Source of the DNA: Chloroflexi bacterium RBG_19FT_COMBO_48_23
GTDB lineage: Bacteria; Chloroflexota; Dehalococcoidia; GIF9; UBA5620
DNA: 5,716 nt
Assembly (NCBI GenBank): GCA_001795315.1
Contig: MGOH01000001.1
Location: 1 to 5,716, forward strand
Direction of reading: 5' to 3'
Within the stretch, counting starts at the first letter, position 1, and each line of letters opens with the position of its first letter. The notes beneath the pieces were generated by a model, which ran no database searches, had not been told where the DNA came from, and was given only the letters and a program-made list of their open reading frames with translations. Positions 1 to 5,588 of this stretch are shown here, in pieces. The position numbers and the translations under genes are program-made.

Positions 1-1034
1 TCTGTAGCTACTGTCAAACAAGTTCGCAGATGCAAGCTCCGCCAGGCTCTGTTTGTACTGACCCAGGGTGTGGTGGGCAATGTGGGGCGCCTTTCTATAT
101 AGGTGAAGCTGAGCAAGCCTTTCTTAGTGGCGTTCGTAATTCTTTATGGCTGGCAGCCTGGGTAGCTGTCCTGATTGGCGTTGCCCTGGGTTTCTTATTC
201 AGCTGGCTCATTACCGGACCTATGAGACAACTGACTTTGGCGGCACGTAAAGTTGCTACCGGCGATTTCTCATATCGGGTTCCGCAGAAGACTGATGATG
301 AGATCGGTGAGGTATCCGATGCTTTTAATACTATGGCTGAGCAGCTGGAGCAGAAGGAAAAGAGCAGGCGCCAGTTTTTGGCTGACATCGCCCATGAATT
401 GCGCAATCCGCTCAGCATTGTTCAGGGAAATCTGGAAGCCTGGCTCGACGGAGTTATTACACCTGCTCCGGAGCAGGTCGCCTCGGTATATGATGAAACC
501 GTGCTGCTTTCCCGATTGGTAACCGACCTTAGAGACCTGTCACTGGCGGAGGCTGGCCAGCTTAAGTTATCTCAGAGTGCCACCGAGTTGGGCGAATTCA
601 TTTTGGCACAGATAGCCAGTGTCCAGAGTCGCTGCCAGGAGAAGCGGATCTCCATTGATGCTGAGCTGCCAGACGGATTGCCATCGGTGTTTATCGACAG
701 GGACCGTATACGTCAGGTGCTGCACAATCTCATTGATAACGCTCTCAGATACACACGAGCCGGTGGGACTATTAAAATCGGCGCAAGCGACAAAACACCG
801 GGGTGGGTTACGGTATCTGTATCAGATTCGGGAAGCGGCATAACTGCCGAGGACTTGCCTCATGTTTTCGACCATTTCTACAAGGCAGACAGGTCGCGAC
901 AGAGGGGACATGGAGGAGCCGGCATAGGGCTGGCTATGGTGAAACGGCTTGTGGAATTGCATGGAGGAGCAGTGTGGGTGGAAAGCCGTAAGGGCAAGGG
1001 AAGCACCTTTTTCTTCACATTGCCTGTGGCATGA
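1..1034 (+). CDS. Sensor histidine kinase, HAMP-HisKA-HATPase_c, 5' end outside window
   Basis: This is the C-terminal part of a membrane-bound two-component sensor kinase, which autophosphorylates a histidine and passes phosphate to a response regulator not present here. The reading frame is open from base 3 with no stop, so the ATG at 30 is probably internal and the true start lies to the left. Numbering from that ATG, a transmembrane helix spans about residues 38-61. A HAMP domain follows (about 60-112, with the GDF and DEIG elements), then the HisKA H-box with phospho-acceptor H122 in AHELRNPL. The ATPase domain has an N-box (HNLIDNALRYT, 232-242), a G1 box (DSGSGI, 266-271), an F-box around FDHFYKADRSR, and a G2 box (GGAGIGLAMV, 295-304). 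All catalytic boxes look intact. The overall pattern resembles BaeS-like kinases. The segment before the helix, predicted extracytoplasmic, carries five cysteines, which is unusual. The partner regulator is probably encoded upstream. Confidence 0.93.
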   Translation, partial: CSYCQTSSQMQAPPGSVCTDPGCGGQCGAPFYIGEAEQAFLSGVRNSLWLAAWVAVLIGVALGFLFSWLITGPMRQLTLAARKVATGDFSYRVPQKTDDEIGEVSDAFNTMAEQLEQKEKSRRQFLADIAHELRNPLSIVQGNLEAWLDGVITPAPEQVASVYDETVLLSRLVTDLRDLSLAEAGQLKLSQSATELGEFILAQIASVQSRCQEKRISIDAELPDGLPSVFIDRDRIRQVLHNLIDNALRYTRAGGTIKIGASDKTPGWVTVSVSDSGSGITAEDLPHVFDHFYKADRSRQRGHGGAGIGLAMVKRLVELHGGAVWVESRKGKGSTFFFTLPVA

Positions 1035-1051
1035 TACCATTGGCCAATTAA

Positions 1052-1079
1052 GAAAACCACGCGTTTTCCCTCTTTTTTT
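1052..1079 (+). terminator. Weak rho-independent terminator after the histidine kinase
   Basis: GAAAAC (1052-1057) and GTTTTC (1063-1068) form a 6-bp stem with a 5-base loop. Two C residues and then a run of seven T residues follow (1073-1079). The hairpin begins 18 bases after the kinase stop codon. The stem is short and AT-rich, so it would be weak, but position and T-tract fit an intrinsic terminator. Confidence 0.5.
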
Positions 1080-1193
1080 GAAGCTCATTGTTCAAACCCC
1101 ATGGTGCTTGCCGGTATTTTCCCCTTCTCCTTAATACTCTTTATAAAGACCTCGTCTTAACCGCGGGTTCAGCATTTGAAGCCATATTGCGAC

Positions 1194-1215
1194 ATAGGTA
1201 AGCATATATACCTAT
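1194..1215. repeat. AT-rich 7-bp inverted repeat, possible operator
   Basis: ATAGGTA (1194-1200) and TACCTAT (1209-1215) are perfect inverted copies separated by 8 bases. The element lies in the leader upstream of the small gene, about 165 bases before its start. It has no T-tract, so it is not a normal terminator. It could be a regulator binding site, or chance. Confidence 0.3.
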
Positions 1216-1364
1216 TCAGATATGGGTTCAGGTAGGCATGAAGTGATGGATTGAAGCGATTGGTTTAGGTGTTTCTGATGGCCGGAAACAGGTATTGCGG
1301 CGGAAGTCATAGCGGTACTAGCATGTTAAACTATAGTCGGAAGGTCGAGACAAGGAAAATAAAG

Positions 1365-1373
1365 AAAGGAGGT
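1365..1373 (+). promoter_or_regulatory. Strong Shine-Dalgarno for the 49-residue gene
   Basis: AAAGGAGGT is nearly a full complement of the 16S rRNA 3' end and ends 7 bases before the ATG at 1381. This is close to optimal. It is the main evidence that the short frame is a translated gene, and it fixes the start. An in-frame TAA at 1360-1362 excludes a longer product. Confidence 0.8.
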
Positions 1374-1380
1374 AAAAACA

Positions 1381-1530
1381 ATGACAGCCGAGATTATCGT
1401 AGCACTAGCAGTGGCAATCCCAGTCATCCTCTTCCCAGCAGCGTTTGTTTGGTACCCGACCATCGGTGGTCTTATCCTGGCTGCCAGGAAGGCGCGGCAG
1501 GCCAAGGCTACAGCCAAGGCTACAGGCTAG
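1381..1530 (+). CDS. Small single-pass membrane protein, 49 residues, function unknown
   Basis: This short gene starts with ATG at 1381 and stops with TAG at 1528-1530. I do not recognise a named family. Residues 4-24 are a continuous hydrophobic stretch (EIIVALAVAIPVILFPAAFV) containing two prolines and ending in a Trp-Tyr pair, typical of a membrane interface. A short TIGGLIL hydrophobic stretch follows, then a basic Ala/Lys-rich tail from residue 34 (ARKARQAKATAKATG). The positive-inside rule suggests that the tail is cytoplasmic and the N-terminus is outside or buried. The tail includes a 12-bp tandem duplication giving AKAT twice. The ideal Shine-Dalgarno and the strong stem-loop downstream suggest a well-expressed stand-alone unit. 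It could be a small subunit or regulator of a membrane complex, or a toxin-like peptide; neither is shown. Its existence as a gene is fairly secure, its function is not. Confidence 0.7.
   Translation: MTAEIIVALAVAIPVILFPAAFVWYPTIGGLILAARKARQAKATAKATG
1501..1524 (+). repeat. Perfect 12-bp tandem duplication inside the small gene
   Basis: GCCAAGGCTACA occurs at 1501-1512 and again, without any mismatch, at 1513-1524. It keeps the frame and encodes AKAT-AKAT at the C-terminal tail of the 49-residue protein. The perfect identity, synonymous sites included, points to a recent slippage-type duplication. Confidence 0.9.
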
Positions 1531-1599
1531 ATGCCGCTCAGCAAGACTCTAGAAAAAGGAGGTAGTGGAAGAAAATTGAACAAGACATACTCAGTGTAA
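1531..1599 (+). other. Doubtful 22-codon frame with a second Shine-Dalgarno
   Basis: Directly after the TAG of the small gene, in the same frame, ATG at 1531 opens 22 codons (product begins MPLSKTLEKG) and ends at TAA 1597-1599. That stop abuts the terminator stem. ATG 1531 has no good Shine-Dalgarno of its own. Inside the frame, AAAGGAGGT at 1555-1563 repeats the exact 9-mer that precedes the small gene. The nearest useful start codon after it is TTG at 1576, which is 12 bases away and gives only 7 codons (MNKTYSV). This may be a leader peptide, a remnant of a lost second gene, or non-coding spacer. Confidence 0.2.
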
Positions 1600-1633
1600 G
1601 GCTGGATATCCGAAAGAAAGGATATCCAGCCTT
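1598..1633. terminator. Strong stem-loop terminator between convergent genes
   Basis: AAGGCTGGATATCC (1598-1611) and GGATATCCAGCCTT (1620-1633) form a perfect 14-bp stem with loop GAAAGAAA. The plus-strand continuation CTTCTTAGTTAT is only moderately T-rich. The element sits between the plus-strand small gene and the 3' end of the minus-strand YhhN gene, so it may serve both directions. It is the strongest hairpin that I see in the window. Confidence 0.75.
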
Positions 1634-1643
1634 CTTAGTTATG

Positions 1644-1688
1644 CTTGATTCACCGCAGGGCATTTTTACTTTCTTACTTCACCGCAGG
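1644..1688. repeat. Short direct repeat at the 3' end of the YhhN gene
   Basis: TTCACCGCAGG occurs at 1649-1659 and 1678-1688. Including the preceding CTTNN, the two 16-base units match at 14 positions with a 29-base period. The second copy ends one base before the YhhN stop codon (complement of 1689-1691). The purpose is unknown; a local duplication is the simplest reading. Confidence 0.7.
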
Positions 1689-2318
1689 TTATTCTTTCAA
1701 AAAGCCGTAAACTATTAGAAACATTGACAGGTAATATGTAATCATAATGAAGTAATCCGCCGCCGGCACCGGCATCATGAATTTATTTATGGCAAGAATC
1801 GAATCGGAAACGATAAAAGATATGGCTCCATAAAGCGTGAAATCGTTCTTTGAACCCCTCAGCGCCGCAAAGATTGCCATCAAAGTTATAGCTGTTAAAT
1901 AGACATATACCGGTATTGCCATCTCTTTGAGCGACGGTGTAAGGACAAAAGCCATCATCTTGGCATAGACGATAAGAAGAATGATGACAGGAATCTGTGA
2001 TTTTTGAGCTTTGAAGTCTCTGGAGAAAGTTACTATGAACATTATGTGGGCGATGAGGAATAACCCCAGGCCGATAATGAAGTACTTTCCTGCTGCTATT
2101 TCCAGAGCTATATCGGCAGCAGCGCAAAACAGTAGAGACGCAAACAGCAGCTTGCCTCTCGAGCCGGAAACTGCTATGAACGCCAGCACAGCCAGACTTA
2201 TTGCCGGTATGGCTTTAATGACGAAGTTGCCAGGGTAAGGTTCCAGCGGTAGCAGACCGATAAAAAGAATAGCGAATGACAGGAAAATGTAGAGCCAGGT
2301 CTTTTGCATTGCAGTCAT
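1689..2318 (-). CDS. YhhN/TMEM86 family integral membrane protein (lysoplasmalogenase-like)
   Basis: This 209-residue protein is almost entirely hydrophobic, with about seven to eight predicted membrane helices. It matches the YhhN family in length and motif layout. The first acidic motif is AADIALE (D69, about residues 67-73). A GLFLIAHIMFI segment follows with H91, and then GAISFIVSDSILAINKF with D172 near the end. Eukaryotic TMEM86B members hydrolyse the vinyl-ether bond of lysoplasmalogens. The bacterial YhhN members are mostly uncharacterised, so an enzymatic role here is only inferred. The start at 2318 is supported by a GGGGGT ribosome-binding site (plus-strand complement near 2326-2331) 7-8 bases upstream. 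A second ATG three codons later is less well placed. The gene stands alone, convergent to the small gene and divergent from the ABC operon. Confidence 0.85.
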   Translation of the reverse strand: MTAMQKTWLYIFLSFAILFIGLLPLEPYPGNFVIKAIPAISLAVLAFIAVSGSRGKLLFASLLFCAAADIALEIAAGKYFIIGLGLFLIAHIMFIVTFSRDFKAQKSQIPVIILLIVYAKMMAFVLTPSLKEMAIPVYVYLTAITLMAIFAALRGSKNDFTLYGAISFIVSDSILAINKFMMPVPAADYFIMITYYLSMFLIVYGFLKE

Positions 2319-2531
2319 TTTATTTACCCCCGAATTTTAAAGTTGCCTGCGTCTGTCATATTATAATCCCTTTGTCAACAGTACCGGACATATAGTGGCG
2401 AGGCTTTAGTTTCGCCTGTGCGACCCTGAAGCGTAACAGGCACTTTGAATTTTCTAATGCTGTGCAATTATTCTATAATGCTTACTAGATAGTTCGTTGC
2501 TTGTACATGCTAGACATAGAGGAGATAATAT
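2319..2531. promoter_or_regulatory. Divergent intergenic region with candidate promoters
   Basis: These 213 bases separate the starts of the YhhN gene (minus) and the ABC operon (plus), so they should contain both promoters. A perfect TATAAT at 2474-2479 would serve the operon with a leader of about 45 bases. Its -35 is poor: TTGAAT at 2445-2450 is 23 bases away. On the minus strand, TATAAT (complement of 2360-2365) may serve YhhN. The TTGACA upstream of it (complement of 2373-2378) is only 7 bases away, which is too close to act as its -35. GCCTGT (2414-2419) and ACAGGC (2436-2441) are inverted copies that could bind a regulator. Confidence 0.4.
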
Positions 2532-2867
2532 ATGGATGTTAAATTACTGTCATTATATTTCGTGCTCGGCGGAACGATTGTGACTCTAGTAACTTATTTT
2601 GGAAGCCAGGGTAAAGGGCTGCTTGCCGCCTTTGTGGCGTTTTTTCCCAGCATTACCATTGTGACCCTGCTCAGCATATATTTTAACAGTGGTATCGGTG
2701 CCACGGTCTCATACTTCAAAGGTATGCTGTTTTTGATACCAGCATGGATACTGTATGCCGTCGCCATGATATTTATCTTGCCTCGATGGGGGATTTTGCC
2801 CTCTGTTCTCATAGGCATATTCCTTTATGTGGCTGTAGCTTTAATAACCATGCGGTTTGTCCACTAG
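2532..2867 (+). CDS. DUF3147/GlpM-like four-helix membrane protein
   Basis: This 111-residue protein has four predicted membrane helices at about residues 5-22, 30-50, 62-82 and 88-108. The pattern of an early GG, a LLAAFVAFFPS segment around 31-40 and a compact four-helix layout resembles the DUF3147 and GlpM families, which lack an established biochemical function. The family assignment is by eye and moderate. The start at 2532 follows AGAGGAGAT (2518-2526) at good spacing. It is the first gene of a plus-strand run, with 42 bases to the DUF169 gene, so it is probably co-transcribed with the DUF169 and ABC transporter genes. It could be an accessory membrane subunit, but a passenger role in the operon is equally possible. 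Confidence 0.7.
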   Translation: MDVKLLSLYFVLGGTIVTLVTYFGSQGKGLLAAFVAFFPSITIVTLLSIYFNSGIGATVSYFKGMLFLIPAWILYAVAMIFILPRWGILPSVLIGIFLYVAVALITMRFVH

Positions 2868-2909
2868 GTTGCTGTTTGCTGCTGCAGAATCGAACAGGAG
2901 AATCTAATT

Positions 2910-3668
2910 ATGGACACGGGGATTAAAGAAAAATTCGGCGCACTGTGGAAAAAGTACTTTAACGGTGCCGAACTTCCAGTTACCTTCTATTACACCGATG
3001 AAGAAGGTCATGCTGAACTGGTTAAGCCTACCTCCGGGCACAAGTGTGTCATCGGCGACCTGTTAAGGGTGAGGAAAGGAAGTTCTATCAGCTACAATGC
3101 CGAGTCGGTTGGCTGCTTTGGCGGCAAGAGATATCTCGGGTTTAGCCACAGAGTCATGACTGACTTCGAATATTTCCTTTCCTGCGGAATCCCGGGCAAG
3201 CTTGAGGGAGAACGCTATAAAAAATCGCCCGAACTTGTTAAGGAAGGGTTTAAACATGCGCCTCCGTTTAAAGCCCCAGCTCGTTTTATAGTCTTCAAAA
3301 GATGGGACAATCTTGAGCAGCCGGATAATCCGGAGGTTGTCATCTTCTTCGCCCAACCCGATGTCCTGGCTGGCCTGTTTACGCTGGCTAATTTCGACGA
3401 AGCCGAGCCGAATGGGGTCTTCACCCCGTTCAGCGCCGGCTGCGGCTCCATTGTTCAGTATCCCTATCTCGAAGGGAAATCTAATCGTCCCAGGGGAGTT
3501 ATAGGGCTGTTCGACATCTCAGCCCGCCCCTTTGTTCCCAGCGATGTACTTACGTTTTCAGCACCTATGACTAAGTTCATCAGCATGATTGACAATATGG
3601 AAGAGAGCTTCCTTATCACCGATTCCTGGAAGAAGGTGCAGAAGAGAATGGGTTCTGCCGAGCAGTAA
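2910..3668 (+). CDS. DUF169 family protein, function unknown
   Basis: This 252-residue soluble protein has no signal peptide or membrane helix. It shows the hallmarks of the DUF169 family. An N-terminal KFGALWKKYF-like helix and a PVTFYY strand come first, then a C-containing stretch (C46) and CFGGKRYLGF (69-78). GERYKKSPELV follows, then FTPFSAGCGSI (171-181) and a C-terminal RGVIGLFDISARPFVPSD block (196-212). Cysteines lie at 46, 69, 92 and 178, and those in the CFGG and GCGS motifs sit in the most family-like segments. DUF169 proteins are common in anaerobic bacteria and archaea, and I know of no firmly established activity. The start at 2910 follows AGGAG (2896-2900) by 9 bases. The gene lies between a small membrane protein and an ABC transporter, all on the same strand with short gaps, which suggests co-expression. 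Confidence 0.85.
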   Translation: MDTGIKEKFGALWKKYFNGAELPVTFYYTDEEGHAELVKPTSGHKCVIGDLLRVRKGSSISYNAESVGCFGGKRYLGFSHRVMTDFEYFLSCGIPGKLEGERYKKSPELVKEGFKHAPPFKAPARFIVFKRWDNLEQPDNPEVVIFFAQPDVLAGLFTLANFDEAEPNGVFTPFSAGCGSIVQYPYLEGKSNRPRGVIGLFDISARPFVPSDVLTFSAPMTKFISMIDNMEESFLITDSWKKVQKRMGSAEQ

Positions 3669-3699
3669 GCAAAGATTTATTTCCCGATATTACAGTCAT

Positions 3700-4383
3700 A
3701 TGTTAGAAGTTAGAAATTTAGCCAAAATATACGGTCTTGGTGAGGTGCAGGTCAGGGCACTGGATGGCATATCGTTCAGTATTGCCGATGGTGACATGGT
3801 CTGCATTATGGGCAAGAGCGGCTCTGGGAAATCCACATTGCTCAGACAGCTGGGCTTGCTTGACCGGCCTACTTCAGGAGAGATAATTATTGATAATGAA
3901 GTCGTAACCAGGCTGCCGGACGACGCTAGAGCCACGCTGCGCCTTCAACATCTGGGCTACGTTTTTCAGGAATATGCACTGCTGGCGGAGCTGACGGCTC
4001 ATGAAAATGTCTATTTGCCCGGCATGATGCTCGGTGAGAAGGGAGTCGACTTCAAGAAAAGGGCTAAAGAGTTGCTTGAGCTTGTGGGCCTGGGGAAGAG
4101 GATACGTCATTACCCCAAGGAACTATCTGGTGGCGAGCAGCAGAGAGTGGCTATTGCTCGTGCTCTGATAAACAACCCCAGGATTATATTTGCCGATGAG
4201 CCCTGTGCCAACCTGGACACTATATCCAGCAAGAAGGTGATGGAGACACTGGTTGGCCTTAATCGGGAGGTAAAGGTTACTGTCATTTTTGTTTCGCATG
4301 ACCCTGATGATAAAAGATATGCCCGCGGTCTAATTGTGCTCAGTGATGGCACAATGGTAAAGGAAGGTAGTCTAACACAATGA
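3700..4383 (+). CDS. ABC transporter ATP-binding protein, LolD/MacB type
   Basis: This 227-residue ATPase powers the permease encoded next. All nucleotide-binding motifs are intact: Walker A GKSGSGKST (38-46), Q-loop Q90 in YVFQEY, signature LSGGEQQR (142-149), Walker B IIFADEP (162-168) with catalytic E167, and H-loop H200 in VSHD. The D-loop reads ANLD, where this family usually has GNLD. Length and N-terminus (LEVRNLAKIYG) match the LolD/MacB/FtsE-like group that pairs with FtsX-fold permeases. I chose ATG 3700 because the frame extends upstream to an ATG at 3589 only by overlapping the DUF169 gene, and that extension has no family character. No Shine-Dalgarno precedes 3700, so translation may depend on ribosomes leaving the DUF169 gene 31 bases before. 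The stop overlaps the permease start in ATGA. Confidence 0.92.
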   Translation: MLEVRNLAKIYGLGEVQVRALDGISFSIADGDMVCIMGKSGSGKSTLLRQLGLLDRPTSGEIIIDNEVVTRLPDDARATLRLQHLGYVFQEYALLAELTAHENVYLPGMMLGEKGVDFKKRAKELLELVGLGKRIRHYPKELSGGEQQRVAIARALINNPRIIFADEPCANLDTISSKKVMETLVGLNREVKVTVIFVSHDPDDKRYARGLIVLSDGTMVKEGSLTQ

Positions 4384-5588
4384 TCAGGTCATTTAGAGTG
4401 GCTACATTCCTGGCCTTAAAATCGATTGTCAGGGGGAATGTCGGCATCATCGTATTAACGATCTTTATGTTAATCCTGGTGACCATGAATCTCCTCTTTG
4501 TTCCGGGGCTGATAAGCGGAGCTACCGTGAGCATGAATACTATACTGGTAAAGACCTATTCCGGAGATATTATCATCGAGCCTGAAGGTGATAATACCGT
4601 GATAAACCACGTTGATGAGCTTATAGCCACAATCGAATCTGTAGATGGCGTTGTAGCTGCCAGTGCCAGGAACAACATAAATGCCTACGTCACTTTTGAA
4701 GATGAGCGGGTCAGTTGTGTTGTCATCGGGATTAACCCGGCGCAAGAACGGGCTGTTTTTGAGGTTGCGGAGTCCTTGATTGAGGGCAGATATCTTGACG
4801 CTCGCGACCGCGGGCAGATACTCCTGGGCATTCAGCTAGCCGGTGCTGACCGTGAAGATATTGAGCTGTATTCCAGCTCATTGCGCCATGTGCACGCTGG
4901 CGACAAAGTTGTGGTAACTTATAGCAGTGGTATTGAGAAGCAGTATACGGTTAAAGGCATTTTCGACACCGGATTCATTCAAACTGACATACAGGCTTTT
5001 GTCACCGACCTGGAATTCAATTCAGTGATGCCTAACATGAATAACAAAGCCAGCAGCATACGGGTGAAGCTGGAAGAAGGCGTTGACCCTGAGCTTATAA
5101 TTGACCGAATAGCCAGCCTCAGGGATGGACTAGCTTTCCAGACCTGGGATGAAACTGCGGGGCTTCTGGAGAGCATGACCGAAAGCTTTGTCCTGATAAA
5201 CCAGATATTAAATGTAGTCAACTACCTGATAGCCGGAATTACGGTCTTCATCGTCACTTATGTTGATGTAGTCAATCGGCGGCGCCAGATTGGCATACAG
5301 CGTGCTATAGGCATTAAATCGCATTCCATTACCATCTCCTATTTAATACGGGCGCTGTTCTACGCAATCGTTGGGTTAATTATTGGCATTCTGGCTTTTA
5401 AGTACCTGATAATACCATTGGAAGCCCGGCATCCCTTCGAGTTCCCCTTCGGTCCTGCCTATCTCACCACCAAGCCTGCTTATACCGCGCGCATGGCTTT
5501 TGTCCTTCTGACCGTGTCCCTTGTGGCTGCGTTCATACCTGTGTGGCGGATGATGAGGATAAAAATCCTTGACGCCATCTGGGGATAG
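4380..5588 (+). CDS. FtsX/MacB-type ABC transporter permease
   Basis: This 402-residue permease has the MacB/LolE/FtsX architecture. The first membrane helix is at about residues 21-45, a large extracytoplasmic MacB_PCD-like domain covers about 46-270, and three C-terminal helices lie at about 273-296, 321-345 and 371-389. The cytoplasmic loop VDVVNRRRQIGIQRAIG (295-311) is the typical coupling segment with the basic-arginine and RAIG pattern of this family. The C-terminus ends with a short cytoplasmic KILDAIWG, matching the common DAIRG ending. The start codon overlaps the ATPase stop (ATGA), so the two proteins are probably made together and form a dimeric transporter. Known relatives export lipoproteins, peptides, antibiotics or lipids, or transmit force. 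The substrate here cannot be told. No membrane-fusion adapter gene is seen before or in the 128 bases after it. Confidence 0.92.
   Translation: MIRSFRVATFLALKSIVRGNVGIIVLTIFMLILVTMNLLFVPGLISGATVSMNTILVKTYSGDIIIEPEGDNTVINHVDELIATIESVDGVVAASARNNINAYVTFEDERVSCVVIGINPAQERAVFEVAESLIEGRYLDARDRGQILLGIQLAGADREDIELYSSSLRHVHAGDKVVVTYSSGIEKQYTVKGIFDTGFIQTDIQAFVTDLEFNSVMPNMNNKASSIRVKLEEGVDPELIIDRIASLRDGLAFQTWDETAGLLESMTESFVLINQILNVVNYLIAGITVFIVTYVDVVNRRRQIGIQRAIGIKSHSITISYLIRALFYAIVGLIIGILAFKYLIIPLEARHPFEFPFGPAYLTTKPAYTARMAFVLLTVSLVAAFIPVWRMMRIKILDAIWG

Larger units (their letters stand above)
1035..1380. other. Intergenic region without recognisable gene, upstream of small gene
   Basis: These 346 bases hold no reading frame that I can support. 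Visible elements are the weak terminator at its left end, a small AAGAC/GTCTT hairpin at 1146-1158, and an ATAGGTA/TACCTAT inverted repeat at 1194-1215. There are also two copies of GGGTTCAG (1165-1172 and 1224-1231). The right end carries the strong ribosome-binding site of the small gene at 1381. A TATAGT at 1332-1337 could be a -10 element, but no matching -35 stands at the usual distance, so I do not call a promoter. I see no tRNA-like or known riboswitch pattern by eye. Confidence 0.6.

Noticed and set aside
30..32. ATG at 30 as the true start of the histidine kinase
   Set aside because: The frame is open to the window edge, there is no ribosome-binding site, and such kinases need a first membrane helix and sensor domain that would lie further left.
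1146..1158. AAGAC/GTCTT hairpin as a second terminator
   Set aside because: Only five base pairs and no T-tract follow; chance is likely.
1269..1565. 98-codon plus-strand frame
   Set aside because: It overlaps the small gene in another frame, has low-complexity Ser/Arg/Gly-rich content and lacks a ribosome-binding site.
2011..2238. Plus-strand frame opposite the YhhN gene
   Set aside because: It is antisense to a well-supported membrane protein and shows no family features.
2360..2378. TTGACA and TATAAT on the minus strand as a full promoter for YhhN
   Set aside because: The spacer is only 7 bases, far from the needed 16-18, so only the -10-like element is kept as a candidate.
2414..2441. 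GCCTGT/ACAGGC inverted repeat as a terminator or riboswitch
   Set aside because: A 6-bp stem with a 16-base loop and no T-tract is too weak; it is kept only as a possible regulator site in the divergent region.
3589..3699. N-terminal extension of the ABC ATPase
   Set aside because: It overlaps the end of the DUF169 gene and encodes a sequence without ABC family character; MLEVRNL at 3700 matches the family start.
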